NCBI GenBank assembly: GCA_902728285.1
Contig: CACVBU010000930.1
Span: 956,567 to 1,020,566, forward strand
Origin: Clytia hemisphaerica
Taxonomy: Eukaryota > Cnidaria > Hydrozoa > Leptothecata > Clytiidae
Direction: 5' to 3'
DNA length: 64,000 nt
Under the pieces are notes generated by a model that had not been told where the DNA came from, searched no databases, and saw only the letters and a program-made list of their open reading frames with translations. Positions 12,204 through 24,100 of this stretch are shown piece by piece (the first letter of the stretch is position 1; each line of letters starts with the position of its first letter). Both the position numbers and the translations under genes were made by a program.

Positions 12204-13199
12204 TTGTTTAATTATTAATAGAATTGAAATATTTTTTTTCTTCAAAAACAAATACATAAGCGAAAAATAAGACTTGCTCGATAGCAAGTCTATCGTAGTT
12301 TAAGAAGAATTCCTTTATGTTTAAATAAATAGGTCTATTGAAAATGGCGATTTGTGTTTACTTTTCAAATTTTGCACATATTTTTTACCTGAAAAGTGGG
12401 ATGGGGGAACCCGGAACCTAAAGTGGGAACCTAATTTGTTATTATTATTATTTTTCTTTAAAAACAAATACATAAAGATAAGAAAGATATTATATGCAAG
12501 GAAAGCAAAACCTTTTATCATAATAAGAACACCCAGTTATTTACTTTTTACATTACGGTTCGCAAACAATAATGTTGAAAATAAAACAAAGGGAATTTAT
12601 TTATTCAATTAGCTCAAAAAAGCATGTTTATTTATCAGCAGTTTTATAGTGCATCTTTTTGAAAGGTTCTTTTTAGTAAATTGACTTAATTGACTTTAAA
12701 CTTTAAACTTTAAACCGTCATATCTTCAAATCTAGAAGGAATTAGAAGTTCGTTCATAGCTCGATGGATAACTTAGAGCCTCTTCTTTCTTTTGCACGGA
12801 TCTAATTTGCTTGAATACAGAATCTAGTAAAACATTATTTACGATCTAGTTTTTGTTCACTCTTGATGCAATACACATTGTTTTTTATTAGCAGCTCCAA
12901 TTTTCGGGTCAGGGCTGGGGTCGCTTAGCATTTAACGGATTCTAGCTCGTTTTTCTTTCTGTACCAACCAAACAGTACAGCGTGTGAATACACTTCATTA
13001 ATTAAAAATGTTTGATAGTAAAATAGAACATATTGCACGGCTTGCCACGTTTCAATACACATAAGCATAGATCCACGGGGGGGGGGGCACTCAAGGTAAA
13101 CGACCTACCGTACGTGCGGCCCTTTTTTCCAAGCTTCCCAAAGTACACTGTAAGGGTGGAAATTAGCAAAAATGAGAATAAGTGCACTCTAAGGGTTTA

Positions 13200-13933
13200 A
13201 AATTTGGTCAAAGGCTTTTAGAATTTCATCCGAACAAGTGTCATGTTTTAACACTGGGTAAATTTTGGAACATCAAATATGTCCATCCCTATCAGGATCT
13301 GTTCTAGAACATGTTGACCAAGAAAAAGATCTAGGAGTGATAATCGATAGTGACCTGACCTTTGAAGCCCATATATTCAGTAAAATCAAGAAAGCTAACT
13401 CTATCGTTGGCTTGATTAGCAGGAGCTTCGAATTTCTCTCACCAGATATGTTTCGAACGCTTTTCATTGCATTTGTCAGACCCCATTTGGAATATGCACA
13501 TGTAGTATGGTCTCCAAGGCTAATCAAACATATCAATGCAATCGAGGGCGTCCAACGAAGAGCTACAAGGCTAGTTAGTTGCTATAGAAACTACTCATAC
13601 GAAGATCGGCTACGACTCATCAATCTACCTAGCCTAAAGACCAGGCGGCAAGTTGGTGATATGGTGGAAGTTTTCAAGAACCTCCACATTTATGACGAGT
13701 CTATAAGATCAGAGAAATTTACTCCTTGAACACGACCACGACGTCAGCATGATTACGAGCTTCAAAGGAACTTTGCTAATGACGGTATGAGAGGCTACCA
13801 AAGCAACTCTCTTTTTTACAGAAGTGTGAAACCTTGGAATGATCTAGAAGAAGATATTGTTGAAGCACCATCCTTACAAGTCTTCAAAGAGCGTTTGATA
13901 AAAGAAAGGAAGAAAAAACTTTATAAAATGTAA
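13200..13933 (+). pseudogene. RT C-terminal fragment of a non-LTR element inside foldback 1
   Basis: Reads KDLGVIIDSDLTFEAHI, LFIAFVRPHLEYAHVVWSPR and IEGVQRRATRLV, the region just after the RT core in CR1/jockey-like elements. There is an in-frame TGA at 13727-13729, then the frame goes on (NDLEEDIVEAPSLQVFKERL) to TAA at 13931-13933. A1-rich tail follows to 14014. A weaker upstream part (EFHPNKCHVLTLG) starts near 13210 in another frame. Confidence 0.8.
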
Positions 13934-14014
13934 AATCAAAAGTTCTGTTTCATAGGAGGTCAATAGACGTGCGAAATATATTGCTATAAAAAAAAAATAA
14001 AAAAAAATAAAAAA

Positions 14015-14436
14015 TTAGGTTCCCACTTAGGTTCCCCCATCCCACTTTTCCGGTGTTCATTTAGGTTCCCACTTAGGTTCCCCCATCCCACTTTTCCGGT
14101 GTTCATTTAGGTTCCCACTTAGGTTCCCCCATCCCACTTTTCCGGTGTTCATTTAGGTTCCCACTTAGGTTCCCCCATCCCACTTTTCCGGTGTTCATTT
14201 AGGTTCCCACTTAGGTTCCCCCATCCCACTTTTCCGGTGTTCATTTAGGTTCCCACTTAGGTTCCCCCATCCCACTTTTCCGGCGTTCATTTAGGTTCCC
14301 ACTTAGGTTCCCCCATCCCACTTTTCCGGTGTTCATTTAGGTTCCCACTTAGGTTCCCCCATCCCACTTTTCAGGTGTTCATTTAGGTTCCCACTTTAGG
14401 TTCCCAGGTTCCCCCATCCCACTTATCCGGTATGCC
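14015..14436 (-). repeat. Right inverted end of foldback 1: 46-bp tandem repeats
   Basis: The same 46-bp unit in opposite orientation, about nine copies and more uniform than the left end. Its inner border directly touches the poly-A tail of the internal RT fragment. Confidence 0.9.
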
Positions 14437-14513
14437 ATATGTTCGTAGTGTACACGTGTCTTTGTTTCAATAAAGAAAAAAAAAAAAAAAAAAACAAAAA
14501 AAACAATGGAAAT

Positions 14514-15117
14514 ACAATAACTTCGCTCTCCACCGTTTCATTCGATGTTTATCCAGAGTCTCTATAATAAATCCATAAATCCATTACTTAAATGATCAAA
14601 TCTTGCTTCTCGTGCAGGGCTTTTCATGGTAATCTCTGGGTCTCTCCGAATGAACTGTCTTCCTAAGGGTCATGGGAGGAACAAATTCATTCAATCATCT
14701 TGAAAAACATCTAAAAGTTGTTTTGTTTTTAATATTTCTCTTTAAAATAACTAACACAGTTCAATATATTTACAACATAAAATTTTCTCTTGAATAAAGA
14801 TTTCGTCTAAATTTATGAATGACAATGACACAACATTACAAATGCTGAAAAAAGGTCTCCTAAATCTGCTATTCAGATATTTTGAGCTCTGACATGAGCA
14901 TACTGCGGTGTTGATTCTACACAAGATTTCAATAATATTTTCGATTTTGTTTCAGTTTGTCTAAAGCTCTTCAAGATTAGCACATTATACCTAATGTGTT
15001 TTATAAAGAGCTGCCAATTACTTTGAAACCTAAAAACATTATGCCCGGCTGAATTTTATCGCACCAAAATTAAGCTTCATACAAATAAAGCGTAAAATAT
15101 ATATCCAAAATATTCAT
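14514..15117. other. Gene-free stretch downstream of the poly-His gene
   Basis: AT-rich; should include the 3' untranslated region of the minus-strand gene whose stop codon is at 15118. No other feature seen. Confidence 0.5.
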
Positions 15118-18100
15118 CTAAGGGGTAGCTATAACACGCCCCATATCTCTGATCTTATCCAAAAGCTTTGGACCTTCTTGTGACGTCATACGAACAGGAG
15201 TCTCCATGCTGGAGCGTTCCATTGGTTTCGTGATCCCGGCTGCTTCACGTCTCCTTCGCAGATGCTTTTTCAAAACTTTAGAAACAAAATGTCTGTGTGT
15301 GTCTGCAGAACTGAGGGAGCGTTTTCGTCGTTTTTGTAGACCAGGCAAAAGCTGGTATTTTGGATTTGGGGTATTGATGCTAACTCCGCCCATGCTTCTG
15401 AGGGCGGCAACAAGTGATTTGTCAACAGGCATCTGTTTGAATAAGGGATTCGCAAGGCTCGCCATGAATTCTTCTGCTGCGATCGCATCATCGGTGACCG
15501 TAGGTTTGGATTCTAAAGCTGCTACTGATTTTGGTATCTGCCCTGGGAAAATAGAAGCTAAGGGATCTTCCTTACTGCTAGCTTTGATGGCTTCAACTAA
15601 GGAGTTAGTGAGAGGTAAAGCGGCTCCGCCAGCGTTTGGTGTCGCTAATAGAATCTTTGGTGCCGCAGGTGTCACTGTCTTCTTGACCGGGTTTAAAGCT
15701 TTTTGTTGCTGGGAATTGAAAAGAGCAAGAGGATCCGTTGATTTTTTGCTGACGAAATCAAGATTCGAATCTTGTGGGATTGTTTTGTTTTGTTGGGTCA
15801 TAAACATCTTGACTGCATCTGGAATGATGCCACCGGCTGTTGCGTTTTTACCACTGAAACTTGTAGAGCGCCACTGTGACATGACCGCATTGGCTTGCTA
15901 AGGGATAAGGAAAGAAAACAAACGTGAAGGAGTTTGACACGATTTCTCGCCCGAGTATGCAATAATCTCGCCAAAGACTGTTGTCAAAGTGCTGTTGTTA
16001 TTAGCGTGGAATTTGACATAATTATAGATCAGGCGCCCAACTTCAGGAGAAGTCTATATAAAAAGTTTTTTCCCAGGTATGCTCAAAACATCCCTTTTGG
16101 AATATCCATGCTACAAGAGTGACCAAAATAACCTTCAACCTTCTTTAATTAGGCCTCAAGTCACCGACAAGAATGGGGGTATTCTGGACAATATCCATGC
16201 TGCAAAAGTGGCCTTTAAAGCTTTCTCCCTTCTCTAATTACAATTGTATAGAATCCCAAAAGTGTCAAAGACTTCAAGTAACTAACAAGGGGGGGTTGTT
16301 GTCAAATTTTGCTGCAAAAGTGGCCCTGAAAACCTTCTCTCTTCTCTAATTCCAATTGTGTAGGTCACCCAAAATAGTCAAAGAACAAGTGATACTTTTA
16401 TGGACCTACCTGGTTATGTATTAACACATATATAATTGATATCTACGTGACGTGACCATTAAACAATCATTCAGAACATAAACAGTGACGATCTATCAAA
16501 ATTAGTCGTTTGTTTCTTATAAAAAAAACGTTTAGAAAACAAAATTTCATGCTCTTGAAATATTCTTTCATATTCAAGACTTCGTGAGCAAAAAAAACAT
16601 CTATCTCATCAAAAAAATTGAGTAATTTGGCTAAGAACATTGATGTATGCTTATTAATAGTGATTCTTATAGATAGAGATGCGTTTTTTGAGCTGAAAAA
16701 TTCGTTTTTTACAAATATCTGCTTGAGCCATCTTTTACCTACTTTCATGCAAAAAATCAGAAAAAAACAATGATCCAATATTTCACAAAGTCCAAAAAAC
16801 CCGTTTTTTAGCTGTTTTTTGGCCCAAATTTGCCCAAAAACATTTTTTTTCGAAATCGGGCTGCGTCACATTCGAGGGCTTATAGTTATGTATCTTTGTG
16901 CAAAAATTCATAAAGAATGATAGAGCCAATCTCGAAAAAAGGCAATACCTAAGTAATTGATAATGTGCTTATAAAAAAATATCGAATTTGGCCAGTTTTT
17001 CTATAAAAAAACGCCAAGCAGCCAAAATTTCATGTCGAAACACTAATATTTATCAAAAGTAAGCCCCAATGAGCAAAAAAAAACATCTATCTCATGAAAA
17101 AATTGAGTAATTTGACTAAGAACATTGATATATGCTTATTAATAGTGATTCTTATAGATAAACATGCGCTTTTTCAGCCAACAAAATTTTTTTGCAAAAA
17201 TCTGCTTGAGCCATCTTTTACCTATGATGGTATAAAGTCAGATCGGTGTCAAAATCAAAACGTCGGGTCGTAATATCAAACCGTCAGATCGTCGGGCCGA
17301 ACCGTCAGGCCGTAATGTCAAACTGTCAGATCGTCGGGTCGAACCGTCGGGTCGTAATGTCAAACTGTCAGATCGTCGGGTCGAACCGCCGGGTCGTAAT
17401 CTCAAAAGGTCAGGTCATCGGGTCGAACCGTCGGGTCGTGATGTCAAAAGGTCAGGTCGTAATATCGAAGGGTCAGGTCGTAATATCAAAAGGTCGGGTC
17501 GTGATGTCGAACGGCCGGGTCGTAGCGTCGAACCAGACTGCCGGGTTAAACTGCCGGGATACAATGCCGGATTATCGGGTTTATCGGGCTTATCAGATTA
17601 GTTAAAATCTCGTTCCGCAGAATACTATAAACTAAATACTATAATACTAAGAACAAAAGTGAAAGCAAAATGGAAGCGAAATAATTCGATCAGTGAAATG
17701 TTTATATTTTTACCACTGATTTAAATAATTATACTTTCAGGTGTCTATAACATGTTTATATTATCAAAATCATGAAGTGTTCTTATTCAACTATCTTTGT
17801 GCAAAGTTTCAATGTTCATATTTCTATGATGCTGAAGATACAAGAAGATATTTCCAACAAGGCTGAATTCTTTTGCTAACCAATTTATACAGAACTATCT
17901 CTTCTCTTGCTTCTTTCAGTTAAATAACAATGTAGTCAATTTTGAACACTCAAGAGGAGAAAGAGATTTCTATTTTCTCTCGAAAGTGTGCATATGGATC
18001 TGAGAAGTGAAATGTAACTCATCAACAAGAGACAAGAAAGACTTCATCTCTTGAAAGTGTGCATATATGGATCTGAGAAGTGTATGAAACTCATCAAGAC

Positions 18101-21100
18101 AAGAAAGCCTTTTTCAAAGAAGATTTTCATGGTTCGTACTTCAAAATATGGGACATTTTTGTTCATCCAATGACTTGAAAAATCAACTCTGGAGACTGTA
18201 GTCTACATAACTTCAGAATACTTCGATAGAATCATGGAACGCGTATATTATTTTCTCGATAAAAGCACTGTATCATGAGATTTTGCATGAACCAAATAAA
18301 TAAAATGAAGTGAAAAGTAACTCTACGATGAACGAAAAACTCTGAGCTTTTGAGGTTCTGAGCATCATATTGTACTGATTTGGAATTTTATGAAATAATA
18401 ATGTTGAGGAAGTAGCAGTAGGACACATTGATTTGATTAAATTTAAAATCCTGTGACTATCATTGAAAATTAAGATCAAACCATCGATCAAGGGACTTAG
18501 TCTTCTTGTGCTTCTGGCATGGTTCGACTCTAAAGCTACATATCTCTGCACCCTTTTTTAAAGTCCTCGTACATGCTATGATTTGGGAACAGTTGAACAT
18601 ATTTTTCATGTACCAGTTTGTTTCGTGATTGATGGACATAGCTGCATTTTTTACAGTGGTATTATGGATATGCTGCTGTAAGAAGAACTGTTTACATTTT
18701 ATTTACGTTGTTAACTTGAGTGAACGTGGAATATTTTGACTGATGTTGTATGAAGTGACGATAAATACATATACTCAATGATAAAATTTTAAGATATTAA
18801 AAACATTTTCTGCTAAAAAAAGGAAGTATTTTTTCACCAACAGTTTTGATAAAATTTTATTTACTAGGCAACTTTTTTCCCTATGAAGTGCTACTGTGTG
18901 AAAAATTCTGAGGGTGCTTTAATTGAGAATTTTTTTTTGAATGGAAAGAAATATTTTGGAAGGCAACTTCAAAGAGGAGGTCATATTATTATTCAAATAC
19001 TTTTGCATCACTCTTGTTAAAAGTGAAGCCATAAAGTATTTCCAAATGTTTATACAGGAATTTTGTAATGTATGTTATTTTTTTCAAAAAATGTTTTATG
19101 CTTTATTTACCATTTGTTATTTTGTTCATCTGCTCTTGATGAAACACAAAGAACACAGGAAAACAAAAAAGAACTGTTTATATCTTCTCATCTCACAATC
19201 TCTTTGTGTATAGAAAAACTCTTGTGTAGTATTTACATTTGTGAATCAATTTTGGCATAGCAAAACAGAAAATTTCCTTCGTATAAGTATGATACAAGAC
19301 AGAAGAAATTACACGAAAGATTTTTCATTTTTCATTCACAAAGTATTTTTCGGTTTGTTTAGATTACGAAAACGAAAGTGAGAATCCCGTTCGACCAATC
19401 AAATTGTAAACTTTTATCGCGCTCGACCAATCAAATTCCAGACACGTGACCATAATATTTTGATTTGCTTAGTATTGGATTGTCCCTTTAAAAAATGATA
19501 TTTTACAGAACGATGTTAAATATCCCGATAAACCGGCATTGGATCCCGGCGGTCTGGCTCGACGCTTCGATCCGACCGTTCGATATTACGACCCGACCTT
19601 TTGACATCACGACCTGACCCTTTGATATTACGACCCGACCCTTTGATATTACGACCTGACCTTTTGACATTACGACCCGACCCTTTGATATTACGACCCG
19701 ACCCTTTGATATTACGACCCGACGGTTCGACCCGACGACCTGACCTTTTGATATTACGACCCGACCCTTTGATATTACGACCCGACGGTTCGACCCGACG
19801 ACCTGACCTTTTGATTTTGACACCGATCTGACTTTATATGATGGTACCCTACTTTCATGCAAAAAATCAGAAAAAATTAACGATCCAATTTTTCACAAAG
19901 TCCAAAAAACCCGTTTTTTAGCCGTTTTTTGGCCCAAATTTGCCCAAGAAATTTTTTTTTCGAAAATCGGGCTCCGTCACATTTTGGCCACCACCATTTT
20001 GCACCTTTGGACCAAAAATCAAAAGATTCCTATGATTCAATCCTGAGAAAAGTTGGTAACAGACGAACGGACGAACGGACGAACGGACGAACGAACGAAC
20101 ACAGGTTAATTTATAGGACCTCCACCCCACCGGGGTAGGTCCAAAAAGAATTTAAGTCACCGACGAAGGGAGGGTTGTTAAAGGGGTTAAATTATACTTA
20201 AAGGGTTGAATTATAATACCTCTCGAGCAGTCAGGGTATAGTTTTTCATAGTATGAAGAGCATATTTGTAGGCTTCTTCTTGAATTCGTTTCATAGTTGC
20301 CACCGCTTCTCGTTGTTGTGGTGCTAGAATCATAAGTAAAAATCCATTTTCAAGATCTACAATTGACGCTACTCTCAAAGTCGATTTTCAAGATAAATTT
20401 TACTTTCATCGAATAAGGGAGCATATATAGAATGGTAAAGCGTATATAATGGTTCTTTGTTTGCGGTGACTTTCAACATGATCGAATAATGGAGTGTTCA
20501 TAATACTAGATCGTCAAATTAGAGAGCCTCAATCTAAAACGAATATTTTATGGAAAAGATCATTTTGATTTTGACAAATATCCTTTAATGGTTATATTTT
20601 AGAACAAAAACAGAAAGCGCTAGAACCAAACTTCAATATTTCACTTGAAAATAGGGCGACTTTCGTTTTTGCGGGATGTTTCCATTAAGAGAATTATTAC
20701 ACGGCTGAAGAATTCTTGATTTGCGTAAGTCATCATTTTATTTACAAAAACACCCTCATTAACCGTGATTCTCCGGGATGAGTTTGTTGGAAAAGAAATT
20801 ACGAATATCAAAATTACATATCGACTGTAAATATCTAGTACTACAGTGTGAAAAAAAGAAAGTGCAAAATAAACACAGACATACTTGTTCTAGCAATCTG
20901 TTTGGCAATCACTTCATTTTGTTTGCAGATCTTGATCTGTTTGACGTAGTCCGGTAATGTTAGTTCACCGTTTGTGTACATCTTCAAATACTTTGAGCAG
21001 CTGTCTGGTATGACCTTTGGAGTTTTGAAATCTAAAAATGACAAAAACGACGAAAAGGTTTCACAGTTAATCTTGTGTGAGATATCAATATATTTTCAAA

Positions 21101-24100
21101 ATACGTCGTTTCGTCGTTTTCAAAAAAAAAAACATCTCATACACAACTGTATTTTTAATATTTACCTTTTCAAAATAAGAGAGATCGTACTCTGAGGGCA
21201 GAAACATTTTGCGATTTTCGGGTATCTTGGGCAAATTAGAGAAAGCGTATCATTATTAAACTATATCGCACAGTTTTTTAGAAGACCTACTCTATGGCCT
21301 TGAAGAATTTCTCCAAAGCAATTTAAAATTAATTTTGGGTTAGCCTTCAGTGACTCATACAAAGAATTTTTGTCTTGGAACTATCTGTTTTTGAAAAAAC
21401 CTAATCCGCCATTTCTTTATCCAGATCCCCGTCTGAATTAAGGAATCCAAGATTACTAGAGACTAAAAGTAGTCAAGAAAATTAAAGAAAGAATGATTAT
21501 TCGTGATGAAATATTTCATACGGAAGCTCTTAAAATAGCCCAGGCGTTTGCCATTAGTTTCATTGTTTAAATTCAAAACTAATGACAATTAATACCCGGT
21601 CATTTGTGGGTGCTTCCGTATGTAACATTACGTCATAATATCATGAAGAGAGGTGACACTGACCTTTAGCATGACTGGTAACGTTTTCTGGTTGTCCAAA
21701 TTCCAATTCTCCAGGGACACTTTTACTGTCACTTGTCAAATCATGTCTTTGAGACGTGAAGCCTGAAGAAAAATGTATTAAATGGTGAAAACTATTGTTT
21801 AGGTCGAACAGAAATTCTAAGATTATCTTTATAGTCCGGGAGCTAAGGAATGAGTAAAAGTCAACTGCCACTTTGCGAGGTAGTAATTATTCAAATTTAA
21901 TATTAATGAAAAATGTATTTCATGGTAAAAACTATTCCTTAGGTCGAACTAAAATTCCAAAATTATTTTTATAGTCCGGGAGTTGGGGATTGTCTTGACG
22001 TCGACTGCCACTTGACAATGTAGTAATTATTCAAATTTAACTTTATAATTTGATGAAATAAAATAATGTAGCCGATACTGTAGCACAATTAGAATGATAA
22101 TATAGTTGAATTTCGCAAATTCGAATTCGCACTGGACTCCTGAAGTGTTCGAATTGCAGAGAAATTAAAATTGTAGAGATTATTAATTTACCAGAGTCTC
22201 CCCTTGACGGGGACGGAGTTTTGTGTTCCGGTTATAAAAAGATTTGAATAATAAGTTCGATTAATGGAAATCCCACTCTATTTTTATTATTTTTATGCAT
22301 GTTGGTTGTTCCTTGATGCTGACGTACTAACATTTTGACAAGTGATTTTTGAAACAATGATAACAAATAATGCCTATTCAAATTTCAGCTGGGACCTAAG
22401 TTTACGGGTGAAACCCTAACCACTGGATTCAGAAAGATTAAAGAATCGATGTACAAGAAAGCATCAGTAGTTTGTAGAGATTGTCTCAGATCGAAATGGA
22501 CTTTTAACAAAAAATTAGACAAGATTCTTTAATTTTTGCAGAATTTTTGCAGAACTTTGTTGAAAGGAAAAGCCCCTTTTTTTGTATCTCTATTAGACGG
22601 AAACACACTCTGAGACGAAAGAACTTTGTACACAGATAAAAACACAAAAAGATACTCACTATTCCCTTTGCTTTCCTCTACCACTGCTCCCATTTCATAC
22701 TTGAACAATTCTGCCAAATTATCTTGAGTTTTGATGGTTTTAGTTAACAAAGCCAGTGTTTCCTTCTCAATATCTGATCGTGTAGCTCCTTTAGCGAAAA
22801 TTTCTTTCAATTTCGGAAGAGGTATGTTACCTTTCTTAGCAAAATCTTCCTGTGTGTTTTTATCATTCTTGATCCTGTCCCAGTCGAGTTTTTCCAAGAA
22901 GGCAGCATTCAACTGTGGGTTACTTCCATCTTGGAAGGGCACGGTTCCACCTGCAGGAACAGCACCTGCACCTTGGGTACCAGGTTGTTGCTGAAACATC
23001 TGTCCACCATTAGGGGCTCCAGGAGCTCCCATGAAAGCAAGATTCTGTTGAAAACTATTCAAAGTTTGTAAAGTAGGGTTTTGGGTGAGCATTCCCTGCA
23101 TCATAGCATTCTGGTAGGTAGCAGCCATCTGTTGTTGTTGGAGGTACTGAGCTGCAGCCATGGCTACCTTAGGGTCAGGGGTATTAGATTTGCTGTCAGG
23201 AGCCTTGCTTTTCTTGTCCGCATCCCCATGATGATGGTGGTGATGGTGATGATGATGGTGATGGTGGTGATGCCTCTTATCTCCTTTCTCCTGCTTCTTA
23301 CTGGAAGGAGCTGCCACTTTTTCTTTCTTGGAAGCCTTCTTACCGTCGCCTTCTATTTTCTTTGTCTCGGCTTCTTTCTTTGGTGCATCACCTGTAGCAG
23401 CCTTTTTAGCATCCTCCAATTTTTTTGGGGCTTCCTCTTGTTTCTTTGGTGCTTCCTCCTTCAATTTCTTGGCAACATCCACTTGTTTCGAAGCATCCTC
23501 TGTCAAATTCTTTACTTCTTCCTGCTTCTTTGGAGCATCCTCAACTTTTTTGACTTCCTCAGTTTTTTTATAGGTTTCCTCTCCCTTTTTAGGGGCTTCC
23601 TCCACTTTCTTAGGGGGTTCCTCCTTCATTTTCTTTACTTCTGTCTTCAATTCAGGCTTTTTCTGCTCATCCTTCTTTTGTGCGTTTTGCACTTTGGCAT
23701 CTTTTGCCTCTTGTTGACCCCCATTGCCTTTAACAGATTCAATTTTGCCAGCTTTCGTTTCTAATTTCACAGCTTTTAATTCTACTGGAGCTGTCTTGGT
23801 TTCAATTTCAGATGCTTTGGCTTCTTGCTCTCCTGTCTTCGACTCAGTATTAGCAGCCTTGGCTTCCATTTTTCCCGTCATAGCTTCTGTATGTCCAGTT
23901 TTGGATTCGATCTGAAAGGAAACAGTTTTAAATTTTTCGTGAAGGATATTTTGATATTGTAATTGATTAGGAAAATGAATAAATATGTAGTAAAGTACCT
24001 TAGCTGCCATTGTTTCAAGTTTAGCTTTATCGCTTTCTTCTTTACTATTGGTTCGCTTGTCAGCATTGGCTTTGTCTTTAGATTTCAACACATTGTTTTT

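Larger units (their letters stand above)
11785..14436. mobile_element. Foldback-type transposon with minisatellite ends (family 1)
   Basis: A 9-bp duplication ATATGTTCG flanks the element at 11776-11784 and 14437-14445. The termini are GGCATACCGGATAAG and its inverse, followed on each side by tandem 46-bp units in opposite orientation. This matches foldback elements (long inverted ends made of direct repeats). The 9-bp duplication is typical of foldback and MULE-like elements. No transposase is seen inside. The interior holds a copy of the unit at about 12389-12440, a fragment of a G-rich palindromic MITE (13076-13195) and an RT fragment. Confidence 0.85.
6854..14500 (+). mobile_element. Truncated LINE interrupted by two younger elements
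   Basis: The target duplication AAACAATGGAAAT occurs at 6841-6853 and 14501-14513. The element itself survives in three blocks: 6854-7543, 11380-11784 and 14446-14500, the last ending in a poly-A tail. Block one holds a reverse-transcriptase fragment (LYRYFENNNLFSPCQSGFR) fused by an internal deletion to the post-RT region (AITGCFRGTSQEKLY, ELGLESLADRRF). Block two completes the C-terminus up to TAG at 11608-11610. Blocks one and two are separated by a Penelope-like element, blocks two and three by a foldback element. The 13-bp duplication and poly-A are normal for target-primed retrotransposition. Confidence 0.88.

Noticed and set aside
11785-14436. Spaced 46-bp repeats considered as a CRISPR array
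   Set aside because: Units are directly adjacent with no unique spacers, are inverted at the two ends of a mobile element, and the genome is eukaryotic.
15206-15901. 231-codon plus-strand frame
   Set aside because: It is antisense to the last exon of the poly-His gene, whose phase, splice site and stop fit a multi-exon model.
17246-17605. 119-codon frame rich in Val/Ser/Arg
   Set aside because: It is a translation of the 21-bp repeat array (period divisible by three, so no stops arise) and its mirror occurs at 19503-19862. It is not a gene.
23081-23764. 227-codon plus-strand frame full of Leu/Phe
   Set aside because: Antisense of the Lys/Glu-rich exon; AAG and GAA repeats read backwards give CTT and TTC.
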